Source of the DNA: CAXOVX01 sp964213345 | Lineage (GTDB): Bacteria; Pseudomonadota; Alphaproteobacteria; Rickettsiales; Midichloriaceae | Length of the DNA stretch: 64,000 nt | Assembly (NCBI GenBank): GCA_964213345.1 | Contig: CAXOVX010000015.1 | Location: forward strand, 62,001-126,000 | Direction of reading: 5' to 3' | Program-made: the position numbers and the translations under genes | Part shown: one piece after another, positions 1-8,612 of the stretch | Layout: every line of letters starts with the position of its first letter | Numbering within the stretch: the stretch's first letter is position 1 | Notes under the pieces: model-generated | Database searches by the model: none | What the model saw: only the letters and a program-made list of their open reading frames with translations | Told to the model about the DNA's origin: nothing

Positions 1-1
1 T

Positions 2-76
2 ATAGTAAATCGTATTTTTTTGACTCGTAAAAAATTGCGACATGTACTCATTGGTGAAGATTTGTTATTACTGTAA
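2..76 (+). CDS. C-terminal end of an upstream gene (partial)
   Basis: An open frame enters from the left edge and stops with TAA at 74-76, three bases before the next start codon. Only about 24 residues are visible, ending in a basic stretch (LTRKKLRHV) and a leucine-rich tail (EDLLLL). The very tight spacing to the next gene suggests translation coupling in one operon. I do not recognise the family from this fragment, and it could be a chance open frame. Confidence 0.4.
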   Translation: MVNRIFLTRKKLRHVLIGEDLLLL

Positions 77-79
77 GGT

Positions 80-2185
80 ATGAATATCATTCCAAATTTT
101 AATATTGATCGTTCTTTAATTCCTATAGGTAGCGACATTAAGAGTGTTGCAGGGCGTTTTGAGGTTTTGTTAAATAATCCATTGCCAAAATTCACCACTA
201 TATTTGCTGACGCATACGTGGTACGTGAAAAAGACAATGATACTTCGGACCGGTACTATGCGTTAATACCCAAGAATATAGGAAGCTGCAGGTTGGAAAC
301 GGTAATAAAGTTATACGATACGAAAATACCAAATTTTCTTAATGTCATAGCAATAGAAATAGTGCTAATAGAAAGTATCGAGCACTTTGTGGCGATCTTG
401 CCTATACCAATACCTTTTAAAGCACAAAGTATCTTTTTGTTTGAACATCATACACTTGAAGAAGGTGTAATATTGCCAATAATTCATACTTTGAAGACAC
501 TACATGATTTAGGAGTATCGCATGGTAGCATAAATATTGACACACTATGTTTTGATAGCAGTGTAGATATTGGGAAAGTAGTACTAAATAACTGCATTTT
601 CGGTCCCTCTGGATTAAAACAATCCATTTTATTTGAAACTATAAATAGAGCTAGAATTCACCCCTACGCAAAAAGTTATATAGATTTTTCAGCAGATTAT
701 TACGCATTAGGAGTGTTGGTTTTAGTGCTAATATCCAAAAAAGAGAAAATCCTTGCAGAGGAAGATTTATATCAAATAGTTAAGGGAAAACTTTTGTTGG
801 GCAGCTACCAATATTTGACTCAATGTTTGTTAGAGCAAGATAGCGTAAATACCTATGATAAAAAAATGCTATATCTAGCTTATTGGCTATTACAAGATAA
901 TCCTGCAAAACAATGGAGATATGAGCAAATTTTAAAATTCATAAAGGAAGGTTGTATCGTGCAAAATGATGTAGACCTTTTATTTTGGGAGCAAAAAACG
1001 AATACTTTAAATGTGAAATTTATAGAGTTTCTAGGGGAAAAATATTCTTCATTGCAAACATTACGTTATGCTTTGAGCTGCAATTGGGAAGAAGCACTCA
1101 TTTTTATACGTGATAATAAATTCTTAAAGTGGTTAATTGCGCATAATGAGGTTGATGCAGATTGTCTCTTACAAGTAACAAAATTGCCTACTTATCTGGC
1201 ACAATATCGCATAGAGCAAATTAGCTTTAGTCAAGATGATGTATATTTGATATATTTGCTACTCATTTTAGATCCTTCTGCTCCTTTTTCATTTCCTAAT
1301 TTATCATTCTATCCCGATACTAACCTTCCTGAGTTGTTAAACTTTGCCGCAATTTATGATACCAAGATAGCACATTTGTTGATTGACTTGTTAGAAAATG
1401 GATTGATTGCATCTTTATTGCGATTTACTGCCACCTTAATCACTGCTACTGATAGCAAAGTAGAAATATTGCACCTTTTATCTCAAATACAAAAATATTG
1501 CGCGAATGATATTAGCTATACTGAAGAAAAATATTATGCTCTTTATCTTTTAAATAATTATTTACCTTATCAACATGCCATTGTCGATAATAAAATCTGC
1601 TTCTCTCTTAAAGAAGTATTAGAAGCTTTTGAAGGATTGAGTGCTGATAATTTTGATAATTTATCAATACCTCTAAGTTTAAATAGTTTTTTGATGGTAA
1701 AACTAAATTTGGGTGGCATGCAGCACTTTGACATTTTTCATACTCTTATTGATCAAAGAGAAAATTGCTATGTAAAATTACTAGCTTTATTTGCTCTATC
1801 ACAACAAAAATGTAAAGTAAAATTCTTGCCTAATGCATGCAAAAATTTTACAAATTCCATAAAAGATATTGTATTAAAAACGTTACACAGCGTTGATGCT
1901 AAGCAACTTATAGAAGCATTGTTTAATAAAAGTATAAAGTTGGGGTCATTAAACTTATTATTCAAGATATTTAATAGTCGTATTTTGCGTAAAGACTACC
2001 AGGGATATCAAAATGCAATGAAAGATTTTAAAAAGATACAGCGAAGTTATACATTTTATGCGTACTACCTTGTCAATAAAGAAGAAATACAAAATAAAGG
2101 AAAAAGGATTGCTTTAAAAACAGCTTATATTATTTTTTTTACTTTCCTTTGCTTTTTTATATTTACCTTACTTTCCGCAAGGTAA
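80..2185 (+). CDS. Protein-kinase-fold protein lacking catalytic Asp, C-terminal membrane anchor (pseudokinase candidate)
   Basis: This 701-residue protein has a degenerate kinase-like N-terminal half. Residues 139-152 (LKTLHDLGVSHGSIN) match the catalytic-loop region of kinases, where H-R-D or H-G-D is expected; here the Asp is Ser150. Residues 206-216 (DYYALGVLVLV) match the conserved D-x-YALG segment of subdomain IX. I see no glycine loop with a clear lysine. Residues about 250-640 are helical-looking with no motif I know. Residues about 674-698 form one hydrophobic span next to the C-terminus, so the bulk is predicted cytoplasmic with a tail anchor. Kinase-fold assignment rests on two motifs only. 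Catalysis looks unlikely. A scaffold or regulatory role is inference. Confidence 0.55.
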   Translation: MNIIPNFNIDRSLIPIGSDIKSVAGRFEVLLNNPLPKFTTIFADAYVVREKDNDTSDRYYALIPKNIGSCRLETVIKLYDTKIPNFLNVIAIEIVLIESIEHFVAILPIPIPFKAQSIFLFEHHTLEEGVILPIIHTLKTLHDLGVSHGSINIDTLCFDSSVDIGKVVLNNCIFGPSGLKQSILFETINRARIHPYAKSYIDFSADYYALGVLVLVLISKKEKILAEEDLYQIVKGKLLLGSYQYLTQCLLEQDSVNTYDKKMLYLAYWLLQDNPAKQWRYEQILKFIKEGCIVQNDVDLLFWEQKTNTLNVKFIEFLGEKYSSLQTLRYALSCNWEEALIFIRDNKFLKWLIAHNEVDADCLLQVTKLPTYLAQYRIEQISFSQDDVYLIYLLLILDPSAPFSFPNLSFYPDTNLPELLNFAAIYDTKIAHLLIDLLENGLIASLLRFTATLITATDSKVEILHLLSQIQKYCANDISYTEEKYYALYLLNNYLPYQHAIVDNKICFSLKEVLEAFEGLSADNFDNLSIPLSLNSFLMVKLNLGGMQHFDIFHTLIDQRENCYVKLLALFALSQQKCKVKFLPNACKNFTNSIKDIVLKTLHSVDAKQLIEALFNKSIKLGSLNLLFKIFNSRILRKDYQGYQNAMKDFKKIQRSYTFYAYYLVNKEEIQNKGKRIALKTAYIIFFTFLCFFIFTLLSAR

Positions 2186-2358
2186 GATAAAAAGATGTAA
2201 TACAAGCTGTATCATTAAAATTTTTTCTGAAATCCTTGCTTATGCTTAACGAAATGCAAAGAACCGCAATGTATTAAATATACATGAGAATTTGAGCACC
2301 GGAGTAAAAGTGGAGTTTCGAAAAAAAATCTAATTTACTTGAATAAAAACTGCACCAA

Positions 2359-2374
2359 TGTTTCACGTGAAACA
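2359..2374. promoter_or_regulatory. parS: parS centromere site
   Basis: The 16-base sequence TGTTTCACGTGAAACA is a perfect palindrome and matches the widely conserved chromosomal parS consensus (TGTTNCACGTGAAACA) bound by ParB-family proteins. It lies in the 219-bp gap between the pseudokinase gene and tsaE, 31 bp before the tsaE start. The C-terminal part of parB is at the other end of this window. parS sites usually cluster near the replication origin, so this part of the chromosome is probably origin-proximal (inference). Confidence 0.9.
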
Positions 2375-2404
2375 TATTGATATTTCGATATATGCATAAT
2401 TTCA

Positions 2405-2950
2405 ATGAATATACATTTCATCTGTAATTTAAACCATGTAAATGTTTTGGGCGAAATAATTGCAACTTCTATTTTGAAGAGCATTCGTGTGCAAGAAAAA
2501 TTTTTAAAAGTCTTGAAAAATAAAAGAACGGGGAATTATGGACAAGATAGCAACATAGAAAAATTTCAAAAAGATTTAAACACGAAAATTGCTCCAATAG
2601 GAAATGTACTGTATCTAAAAGGAGAAGTTGGCGTGGGCAAAACTACCTTAGTTAGAGCAATTATCGAGTATTTTGATCTTGAGCAAAAAGTGGTAATTAA
2701 TAGCCCAACTTTTAACATAGGACATCAGTATAAAATATTCGATGATATTTCAATATGGCATTTTGATTTATATCGCATAAAACATGAAGAAGAATTAGAC
2801 GAATTAGGGATATTAGAGATTTTAGATAATGATATATGTATGATAGAATGGCCCGAGGTCGTGTTAAATAAGATAAAAGCAGGTTCTACAGTGATTTCTA
2901 TATATTTTACAAATGAAATCAACAAAAGACGTATCACAATTAGTAAATAA
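2405..2950 (+). CDS. tsaE: tRNA threonylcarbamoyladenosine biosynthesis ATPase TsaE
   Basis: TsaE is the ATPase that works with TsaB and TsaD to place t6A at position 37 of ANN-decoding tRNAs. The Walker A motif GEVGVGKTTL is near residue 75. The family segments SPTFNI, WHFDLYRI and the Walker-B-like region ending MIEWPE follow in order. The usual N-terminal leucine-glycine helix is present near residues 8-22 (NVLGEIIATS). At 181 residues it is about 30 longer than usual because roughly 40 extra, lysine-rich residues sit between that helix and the P-loop. The start at 2405 is kept because it preserves the N-terminal helix. Confidence 0.9.
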   Translation: MNIHFICNLNHVNVLGEIIATSILKSIRVQEKFLKVLKNKRTGNYGQDSNIEKFQKDLNTKIAPIGNVLYLKGEVGVGKTTLVRAIIEYFDLEQKVVINSPTFNIGHQYKIFDDISIWHFDLYRIKHEEELDELGILEILDNDICMIEWPEVVLNKIKAGSTVISIYFTNEINKRRITISK

Positions 2951-3049
2951 CTAAAAAATCAAATTGTAATAATAAATCTAAAAAATTTTGCTTAATACTG
3001 AAGGATAGTAGTAAGTGATGATTAAAATATATTATGTCAGTATGAAGGT

Positions 3050-3411
3050 TTTTGTTTTTATTTTAGTAACTACAGTTACTAAGGTAAAGATGATAAGTGG
3101 CTATACAGCAAAGATTATAGAGAGATAGCACTTAAACAGATTTATGGAAAAGTGGATATAGGAGAAAGCGGGAGATAAAATTATAGCAGTGATGTGCTAC
3201 AAGGATGGTTGTGATACGAAACCGTTCAAATTTTTCTAGCGCTCATTTAAAAATTGGACTTGGTATGATGGCTAAAACGCCAGCTTCCATAAATCACAAA
3301 ATACAAAAAAATGATAGAAAAAGCAAAATGTAGTCTATTATTTTTACCACCTTATCTACCACATTCAAAAATCCAACTAAAAAATTTTGGCTATTTAAAC
3401 GTTTTCCTAAT
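3050..3411 (+). pseudogene. IS630-family transposase relic
   Basis: Translation in shifting frames gives pieces of an IS630-type DDE transposase. At about 3282-3296 is NASFHKSQ, which matches the DNASFHKS block around the second catalytic Asp; an upstream stop (TAA at 3276-3278) breaks it. At about 3310-3390 is a degraded LLFLPPYSP block (here LLFLPPYLPHS) followed by NFG where ExFW-type sequence is expected. Upstream, 3190-3235 reads like the G-x-C-(D/N)-T segment (KDGCDTKPF). Multiple frameshifts and stops show it is dead. The 31-bp tip of the window's dispersed MITE-like repeat is embedded in it. Confidence 0.6.
3236..3266 (+). repeat. Tip of the dispersed MITE-like repeat
   Basis: This stretch, beginning CTAGCGCTCATTT and ending GGACTTGGTAT, matches the right end of the window-wide repeat (CTAGTGCTCATTT ... 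GGGACTTGGTAT) with about three mismatches. It is embedded in the IS630-type transposase relic. Confidence 0.6.
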
Positions 3412-3691
3412 AAAACGTCACTAGCTAATTTGTTGCTCATTACGAGGCTTAAGAAGAACATGAAAAATAAATTATTACTCCTACAAAATAAGTTTTTGCT
3501 CTATAAACGTATAATTGCTGAAACTATTTTCGGCAAACTCAAGCAATTTCAAAGACTATGGCGCTCTACCGTTCAGATCCGTAGAAAATGCTTTTTGTAA
3601 TCCTTATGGCTGTTTGATTTTATACCAATTATCACACTATAAACCCACTATCTCAACTACTATGATCTTGTAATCTTATCCTTACTTCGGG
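3412..3691 (+). mobile_element. IS982-family element, 3' fragment
   Basis: The translated product matches the C-terminal part of the IS982-type transposase found at 14.3 kb (LLLITRLKKNMKNKLLLLQ, KLKQFQRLW) but is broken by frameshifts. The fragment ends at 3691 with the terminal inverted repeat CTTATCCTTACTTCGGG seen in the other copies. The left two thirds of the element are missing, replaced by the IS630 relic. Transposase reading direction is +. Confidence 0.75.
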
Positions 3692-3699
3692 TTAAAGGT

Positions 3700-4140
3700 A
3701 ATTCGGTATTATTTCAAGCAAGATTGCATATCTTACATTTGCATGCTTTTTATAGCCATACCAAAATTTATTATCTCCCCTACAACCAATGCTTGCCTGT
3801 TCATCTTTGGCAACCTTAGGTAATACTTCATTATTCAGTTTCTCGTATTTCTGTTCCCTTCTTCACCCTCCCTTTTCTTCCCACAGACTTGCTTTTGATA
3901 TCAAACGCGACCATCTACAAATATAAACACCACGCTCATATATCACTGTAATTTTAGTTGATCTCGAAGAATTCCAAATATCTTAGATAATTTCTGCGCC
4001 CCTACCTTGCTATATAAACGCCTAAATGCCGTGTAATCAGCAGCCTTCTCGCCAAGACCAAAATCGCAAAACTATTTTGCTACGTTACTATCTACTACAC
4101 ACCTCCCACTCAGATCTTCCATAAATTGCAATTGCGAAAA
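3700..4140 (-). pseudogene. IS5-superfamily transposase relic
   Basis: On the minus strand, starting near 4120, interrupted frames read GLGEKAADYTAFRRLYSKVG and LSKIFGILRDQL, which match the N-terminal half of IS5-type DDE transposases (the LTEKTPDYSTFSR-like block). Nearer 3850, CGKKREGEEG resembles the region before a second conserved block. It is a relative of the relic at 15.5-16.4 kb. Numerous stops and frameshifts show it is dead. It stops only about 10 bp from the end of flgI without disrupting it. Confidence 0.6.
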
Positions 4141-4147
4141 AGTCCAC

Positions 4148-5266
4148 CTACCGCACTTCTATAGTTGCTTGCAATGCTCCTGCTTTCTGTATAGTTTTCA
4201 ATATAGCGATAAGATCAACTGGTCGCACTCCCAATGCATTTAGACCTTGCACCAAATCACTCAATGTAGCTGTAGATTCCATAACTGCTAATTTAGTGCC
4301 AGGAGGGGCAGGCTGAGGCTCTTCCTTTGTAGCTCCTACCAAAAAATTAAATTTATCTTCATCTGTTACTTTCAGTACCAAATTACCCTGGGCTACGGCT
4401 ACTTTATTGATTTTTACGTTTTCTCCTATAACCACAGTACCAGTAGCTTCATCAATAACAATTTTTGCTATACTGTCAGGACTAATTGATATGCTTTCAA
4501 TTTCTGCCAACAGGCCAACAACATTATCACGATAGCGTACAGGAACTTTTACTTTTACGGTCCCAGGATCTTCCGCAAGTGCTATGCTATCTCGCATAGC
4601 AGAATTAATAGCATTTGCAATAGCCCTGACAGTAGTGATATCAGGATTCTTTAAAGCCAATCGAACGCTTTCCATTGCATTCATGTTAAAATTTGTTTCT
4701 GATTCAACTATGGCACCATGTGTAATATAGCCAGCAGTAGGGGTAGGCTTTGCTTTACCAGGCTCTTGATCAGTAGGCACCCCTATACTTATTGGCCCCT
4801 GCGCCACAGCATATACACTACCATCCGCCCCCAAAAGTGGAGTTGCCAATAAATTTCCGCCCTTTAAGCTTTTTGCGTCTCCCAAAGTGCTCAGTCCAAC
4901 ATCCACTCTATTTCCTGGGCGGGCGAAGGGCGTCAAATTAGCTGTAACCATGACAGCAGCAACATTCTTAGTATTCAAATTGCTGCCAGCAGAGCGTTGG
5001 CTCGTGGTCTTAACCCCAAGCTTACTCAAATAATCTAGTAGACTGTTTTCGGTGAAGGCAGTGTTATTCAAATTGTCACCAGTCCCGTTGAGTCCAACAA
5101 TCAACCCATATCCAACCAACATATTGTCTCGCACTCCCTCAAAATATACTATATCCTTAATGCGTGTATCTGCATGAACATGTTCTGTGCAAATACCAAA
5201 AAACATGATGGATAAAACGAAAAATGCTACAAAATTCCTTTTGATCAATATACTAAAACTACACAT
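4148..5266 (-). CDS. flgI: Flagellar P-ring protein FlgI
   Basis: FlgI forms the periplasmic P ring around the flagellar rod. The 372-residue protein has the expected length. It begins with a signal peptide (hydrophobic core FFVLSIMFFGICT, likely cleavage after VHA near residue 32). The mature protein opens TRIKDIVYFEGVRDNMLVGY, the family's hallmark start, followed by GLIVGLNGTGD. Further family blocks are PFARPGNRVDV, AQGPISIG, the ATGTVVIGENV segment near residue 280, and the C-terminal LVQGLNALGVRPVDLIAILK. The frame is intact, implying selection for some flagellar or flagellum-derived structure. No flgH, flgJ or flgG lies beside it, so the flagellar genes are dispersed. Confidence 0.93.
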   Translation of the reverse strand: MCSFSILIKRNFVAFFVLSIMFFGICTEHVHADTRIKDIVYFEGVRDNMLVGYGLIVGLNGTGDNLNNTAFTENSLLDYLSKLGVKTTSQRSAGSNLNTKNVAAVMVTANLTPFARPGNRVDVGLSTLGDAKSLKGGNLLATPLLGADGSVYAVAQGPISIGVPTDQEPGKAKPTPTAGYITHGAIVESETNFNMNAMESVRLALKNPDITTVRAIANAINSAMRDSIALAEDPGTVKVKVPVRYRDNVVGLLAEIESISISPDSIAKIVIDEATGTVVIGENVKINKVAVAQGNLVLKVTDEDKFNFLVGATKEEPQPAPPGTKLAVMESTATLSDLVQGLNALGVRPVDLIAILKTIQKAGALQATIEVR

Positions 5267-5319
5267 ACATTTTGCAAAATAGTGAAACGCATTAATACTA
5301 AAATATCAGCTAGTACAAT

Positions 5320-5643
5320 ATGGATAAGACAATTATCAGAGCTAAGGTTATACCACAAGCAAAACATAATCAAATAGAAAATCTTGAGATAGATGACAGA
5401 GGAGACCTATTCATCAACATAAGGGTAATCCAACCCGCGGTAGATAATGCTGCGAATGATGCAGTAATCAAACTATTAGCTTCAATATTAAAAATTCGTA
5501 AATCTGCCATATACATAGTGAAAGGCGAAAAGAGCAGAAGTAAAATTATTGAAGTGCAAGGACTAACTACAAACGAAACAACAAAGCGATTACAAGTCTG
5601 TCAGCAGGGTAAATTGACCTTTTTTACTATATCACAAAATTAA
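5320..5643 (+). CDS. DUF167 / YggU family protein
   Basis: This small protein of 107 residues belongs to the DUF167 (YggU) family, whose role is unknown. Diagnostic segments are the N-terminal beta strand IIRAKVIPQAKHNQIE, the block VDNAANDAVIKLLASILKI, and SAIYIVKGEKSRSKIIEV, corresponding to the G-x-x-S-R-x-K signature. It diverges from flgI. Its last 17 bases overlap the 3' end of the convergently transcribed leuS. Confidence 0.85.
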   Translation: MDKTIIRAKVIPQAKHNQIENLEIDDRGDLFINIRVIQPAVDNAANDAVIKLLASILKIRKSAIYIVKGEKSRSKIIEVQGLTTNETTKRLQVCQQGKLTFFTISQN

Positions 5644-8191
5644 TAATCTTGTTGGGAACGTATATTATCTTATGTATCTTTGCGTCTCTCAAAATATGTT
5701 TAATATTAGCTAGGTCTAGTACCTGCCTTTCTACTTCTTTCTGTGAAGCATTTTTTTCTACTTCCGACGTGCTTTTAGTTTTACCATTGATTTGGACTGC
5801 TATAGTAACAACATCGTCTTGCAGTAATGCATATTCCGGAATAGGCCATGGTGTGTGCACCAACTGCTGTGTATGCCCCATCATCTCCCATATTTCTTCC
5901 GTAATGTGGGGAGCAATAGGATTAAGCAACCTCACTATTATTTCTAGTACTTCTTTTTTTTGCTTTAATGAAACATTGTCCTTTCCCATTAGAGCATTAC
6001 TCAACGCCCTAACTCTAGCTACTGCTTTATTGCAGCCGAACTGCTCTAAATCCATGGTAACGTATGCTATTGTTTTGTGCATTAATTTTTTAAGCTCCAA
6101 ATCTTCTTTTATGGCCTCTACGCCTTTCTGCGTCGTATGCATCTGGCTTAATTCTGAGCTCATTCGATATAATCTTGTTAAATACTTATGTACACCTTCA
6201 ACGCCACTATCACTCCACTCTAAATCACGTTCTGGAGGAGAATCTGACATAATAAACATACGTGCTGCATCAGCACCATATTGCTGTATAATGTGGTCGG
6301 GATCTACTCCATTCTTCTTAGACTTACTCATCTTTTCAACACCAACACAGGATACTACTTCAGCAGTCTTAGCATTGATGAATTTACCATCTTTTTTTAT
6401 TACATCTGATGCAGCAATCCAGCTACCTTGTTGATTTTTATAAGCAGCATTGCACACCATACCCTGAGTTAAGAGACGTGTAAATGGTTCATGCAAATTC
6501 AAATACCCACACTTTGTCAGTGCCTTAGCAAAGAATCGAGCATACAATAGGTGTAATATTGCATGTTCAACACCACCTATATACTGATCTACTGGCAACC
6601 AATACTTTGCCTCATCCTGCTCTATAGCACCTTTAGCATGCGGAGTGCAGTATCTTATAAAGTACCAAGAAGATTCTACAAAAGTGTCAAAAGTATCTGT
6701 TTCACGACGTGCATCTGTACCACATCGAGGGCATTTTACATATTTCCAAAATGGATGATGCTCTAATGGGTTACCGGACACATCAAGAGTAATGTCTTCA
6801 GGCAACGAAACTGGGAGTTGTTCTTTTGGTATCAAAACAATACCGCATTTATCACAGTAAACGATGGGGATGGGGCAGCCCCAATAACGTTGCCTGGAAA
6901 TTGCCCAATCACGTAAACGATAATTAATTTTTTTTGCACCTTTATTTTCTTTAATAAGCCTATCTATCACCATTGCCTGTGCTGTAGCTGTCTCAAAGCC
7001 ATCAAGAAATCGCGAATTAATAGCTATGCCATCTTCAACAAAGGGTTCTGTTTTTACGTCTATCGTAATATTTGCTATAGGCTTCACAACTTGGTTAATA
7101 GGCAAATTGTACGCAAGCGCAAATTGATGATCTCGTACATCATGACCTGGGCAACCAAAAATAGCCCCAGTGCCATAATCCATCAAGACAAAATTTGCAA
7201 CATATACTGGTAGGGAAACACTGTTATCAAATGGATGTACTACTCTTAATCCTGTATCTATGCCCCTTTTATCGGCTTTTTCTATAACTTCTTCTGATAC
7301 AGAATTACGCTTACATTCTGCTGTGAACTTTTCTAGCTCTTCATCTAATTTTACCAACTTTAATATAGGGTGGTTATATGCAATAGCAATGAACGAAGCG
7401 CCAAAGATTGTATCTGGCCTCGTTGTATATACTTCAATGGATGCATCTTCATTTCCTTGTAGGGCAAATTTGGTCACCGCCCCTGTAGACTTACCTATCC
7501 AATTTTCTTGCATCAATTTTACTTTTTCAGGCCACCCCTCTAATTTTTGCAGATCGCTAAGTAATTCATCAGCGAAATCAGTAATCCTAAAGAACCACTG
7601 TTTCAAGTATCGTTTTTCCACTACAGCTCCGGAGCGCCACCCTTTACCATCAATAACTTGCTCATTAGCAAGCACTGTCCCCTCTACTGGATCCCAATTT
7701 ACAAGAGATTCTTTGCTGTATACTAGCCCATGTTCAAATAATGTCAGAAATATCTCCTGTTCGTGTTTATAGTATTCAGGAGCACATGTAGCAACCTCTC
7801 TACTCCAATCATATGATAGACCAATACCAGCCAATTGATTGCGCATTATTGCAATATTCTCTAACGTCCACGTTTTAGGGTGTACTTTGTTCTCAATTGC
7901 AGCATTTTCTGCAGGTAGCCCGAATGCATCCCAACCCATTGGATGAAGTACGTTGTAACCCTGTGCTCGCTTTAACCGCGCTACTGCATCTCCTATGGTG
8001 TAATTCCTCAAGTGCCCCATGTGAATTCTACCAGAAGGATACGGCAACATTTCCAGCACATAGTACTTGGGCTTGTGCTCATCATAAATTGCTTGAAATA
8101 CCTGATGTGTCTGCCAATAATCTTGCCATTTTTTTTCAATAACCGTGGGATTGTATATGACACAACCTTCCACTTGGATTGCATTGTCCAT
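5627..8191 (-). CDS. leuS: Leucyl-tRNA synthetase
   Basis: LeuS charges tRNA-Leu. This 854-residue class I synthetase has the normal bacterial length. Visible elements are the HIGH-type motif HMGH at residues 57-60 (within PYPSGRIHMGH), the N-terminal YVLEMLPYPSG block, the CP1 editing domain with TTRPDTIFGASF and a GTGAIFGCPGHD block, and the zinc-ribbon region YCDKCGIV ... CPRCG. The KMSKS loop follows (EKMSKSKKNGVDPDHII), then the anticodon-binding helices and a C-terminal domain. The start ATG at 8191 gives a standard N-terminus. Its 3' end overlaps the convergent DUF167 gene by 17 bp. Confidence 0.97.
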   Translation of the reverse strand: MDNAIQVEGCVIYNPTVIEKKWQDYWQTHQVFQAIYDEHKPKYYVLEMLPYPSGRIHMGHLRNYTIGDAVARLKRAQGYNVLHPMGWDAFGLPAENAAIENKVHPKTWTLENIAIMRNQLAGIGLSYDWSREVATCAPEYYKHEQEIFLTLFEHGLVYSKESLVNWDPVEGTVLANEQVIDGKGWRSGAVVEKRYLKQWFFRITDFADELLSDLQKLEGWPEKVKLMQENWIGKSTGAVTKFALQGNEDASIEVYTTRPDTIFGASFIAIAYNHPILKLVKLDEELEKFTAECKRNSVSEEVIEKADKRGIDTGLRVVHPFDNSVSLPVYVANFVLMDYGTGAIFGCPGHDVRDHQFALAYNLPINQVVKPIANITIDVKTEPFVEDGIAINSRFLDGFETATAQAMVIDRLIKENKGAKKINYRLRDWAISRQRYWGCPIPIVYCDKCGIVLIPKEQLPVSLPEDITLDVSGNPLEHHPFWKYVKCPRCGTDARRETDTFDTFVESSWYFIRYCTPHAKGAIEQDEAKYWLPVDQYIGGVEHAILHLLYARFFAKALTKCGYLNLHEPFTRLLTQGMVCNAAYKNQQGSWIAASDVIKKDGKFINAKTAEVVSCVGVEKMSKSKKNGVDPDHIIQQYGADAARMFIMSDSPPERDLEWSDSGVEGVHKYLTRLYRMSSELSQMHTTQKGVEAIKEDLELKKLMHKTIAYVTMDLEQFGCNKAVARVRALSNALMGKDNVSLKQKKEVLEIIVRLLNPIAPHITEEIWEMMGHTQQLVHTPWPIPEYALLQDDVVTIAVQINGKTKSTSEVEKNASQKEVERQVLDLANIKHILRDAKIHKIIYVPNKIINFVI

Positions 8192-8564
8192 TGTATTATC
8201 ACCGAGAAATAACTAATTTACGTATCTATCGCACTCACGGCAATATTAGGGAAAAATTCTGCATTATGCAAGAAGCCCGCTAAATCTTATTTGCTCAAAC
8301 AAATTGATAAAATTTTTGAGCATAGATTTTTTAGCTATATGCACATATTAGCCGCTTTATTGTCCTTTTATCTTTTATTAATTAAAATTTATAAATTAAG
8401 AAGCAAATTATAGTTGCCATAATTTTTTCTGTGGCCTAGCCTGATGTGTGGAAGGTTGTCGAAGAATTATCAAACGTTGATTCTATGGCTGATTGTATGT
8501 TTTAGAAGAAGCTGTTGTTTTAGTTGTGGTCTGCTTTAGCACGGTACTGTTGGTTGTTTTGAAG

Positions 8565-8610
8565 ATTTTTTCGTACCTTTTTCTATAAATTTTTTTTAAG
8601 TACGGGGGGA
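8565..8610 (+). promoter_or_regulatory. Leader hairpin overlapping the ribosome-binding site of the candidate effector gene
   Basis: CGTAC at 8572-8576 is complementary to GTACG at 8600-8604. The stem can extend outward through T runs pairing as G-U wobble with the G run at 8604-8609. That G run (GGGGGGA) is the only good Shine-Dalgarno candidate before the ATG at 8613. If it folds in the transcript the ribosome-binding site would be partly hidden. The rest of the 421-bp gap upstream (8192-8612) carries an 8-bp inverted repeat (TGCTCAAA 8292-8299 / TTTGAGCA 8315-8322) and no gene I can support. Confidence 0.3.
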
Positions 8611-8612
8611 TT

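Noticed and set aside
5649..6434. 261-codon plus-strand frame, with others at 7260-7772 and 29062-29607
   Set aside because: They are antisense to leuS and glpX, whose motifs are unambiguous, and show no family features.
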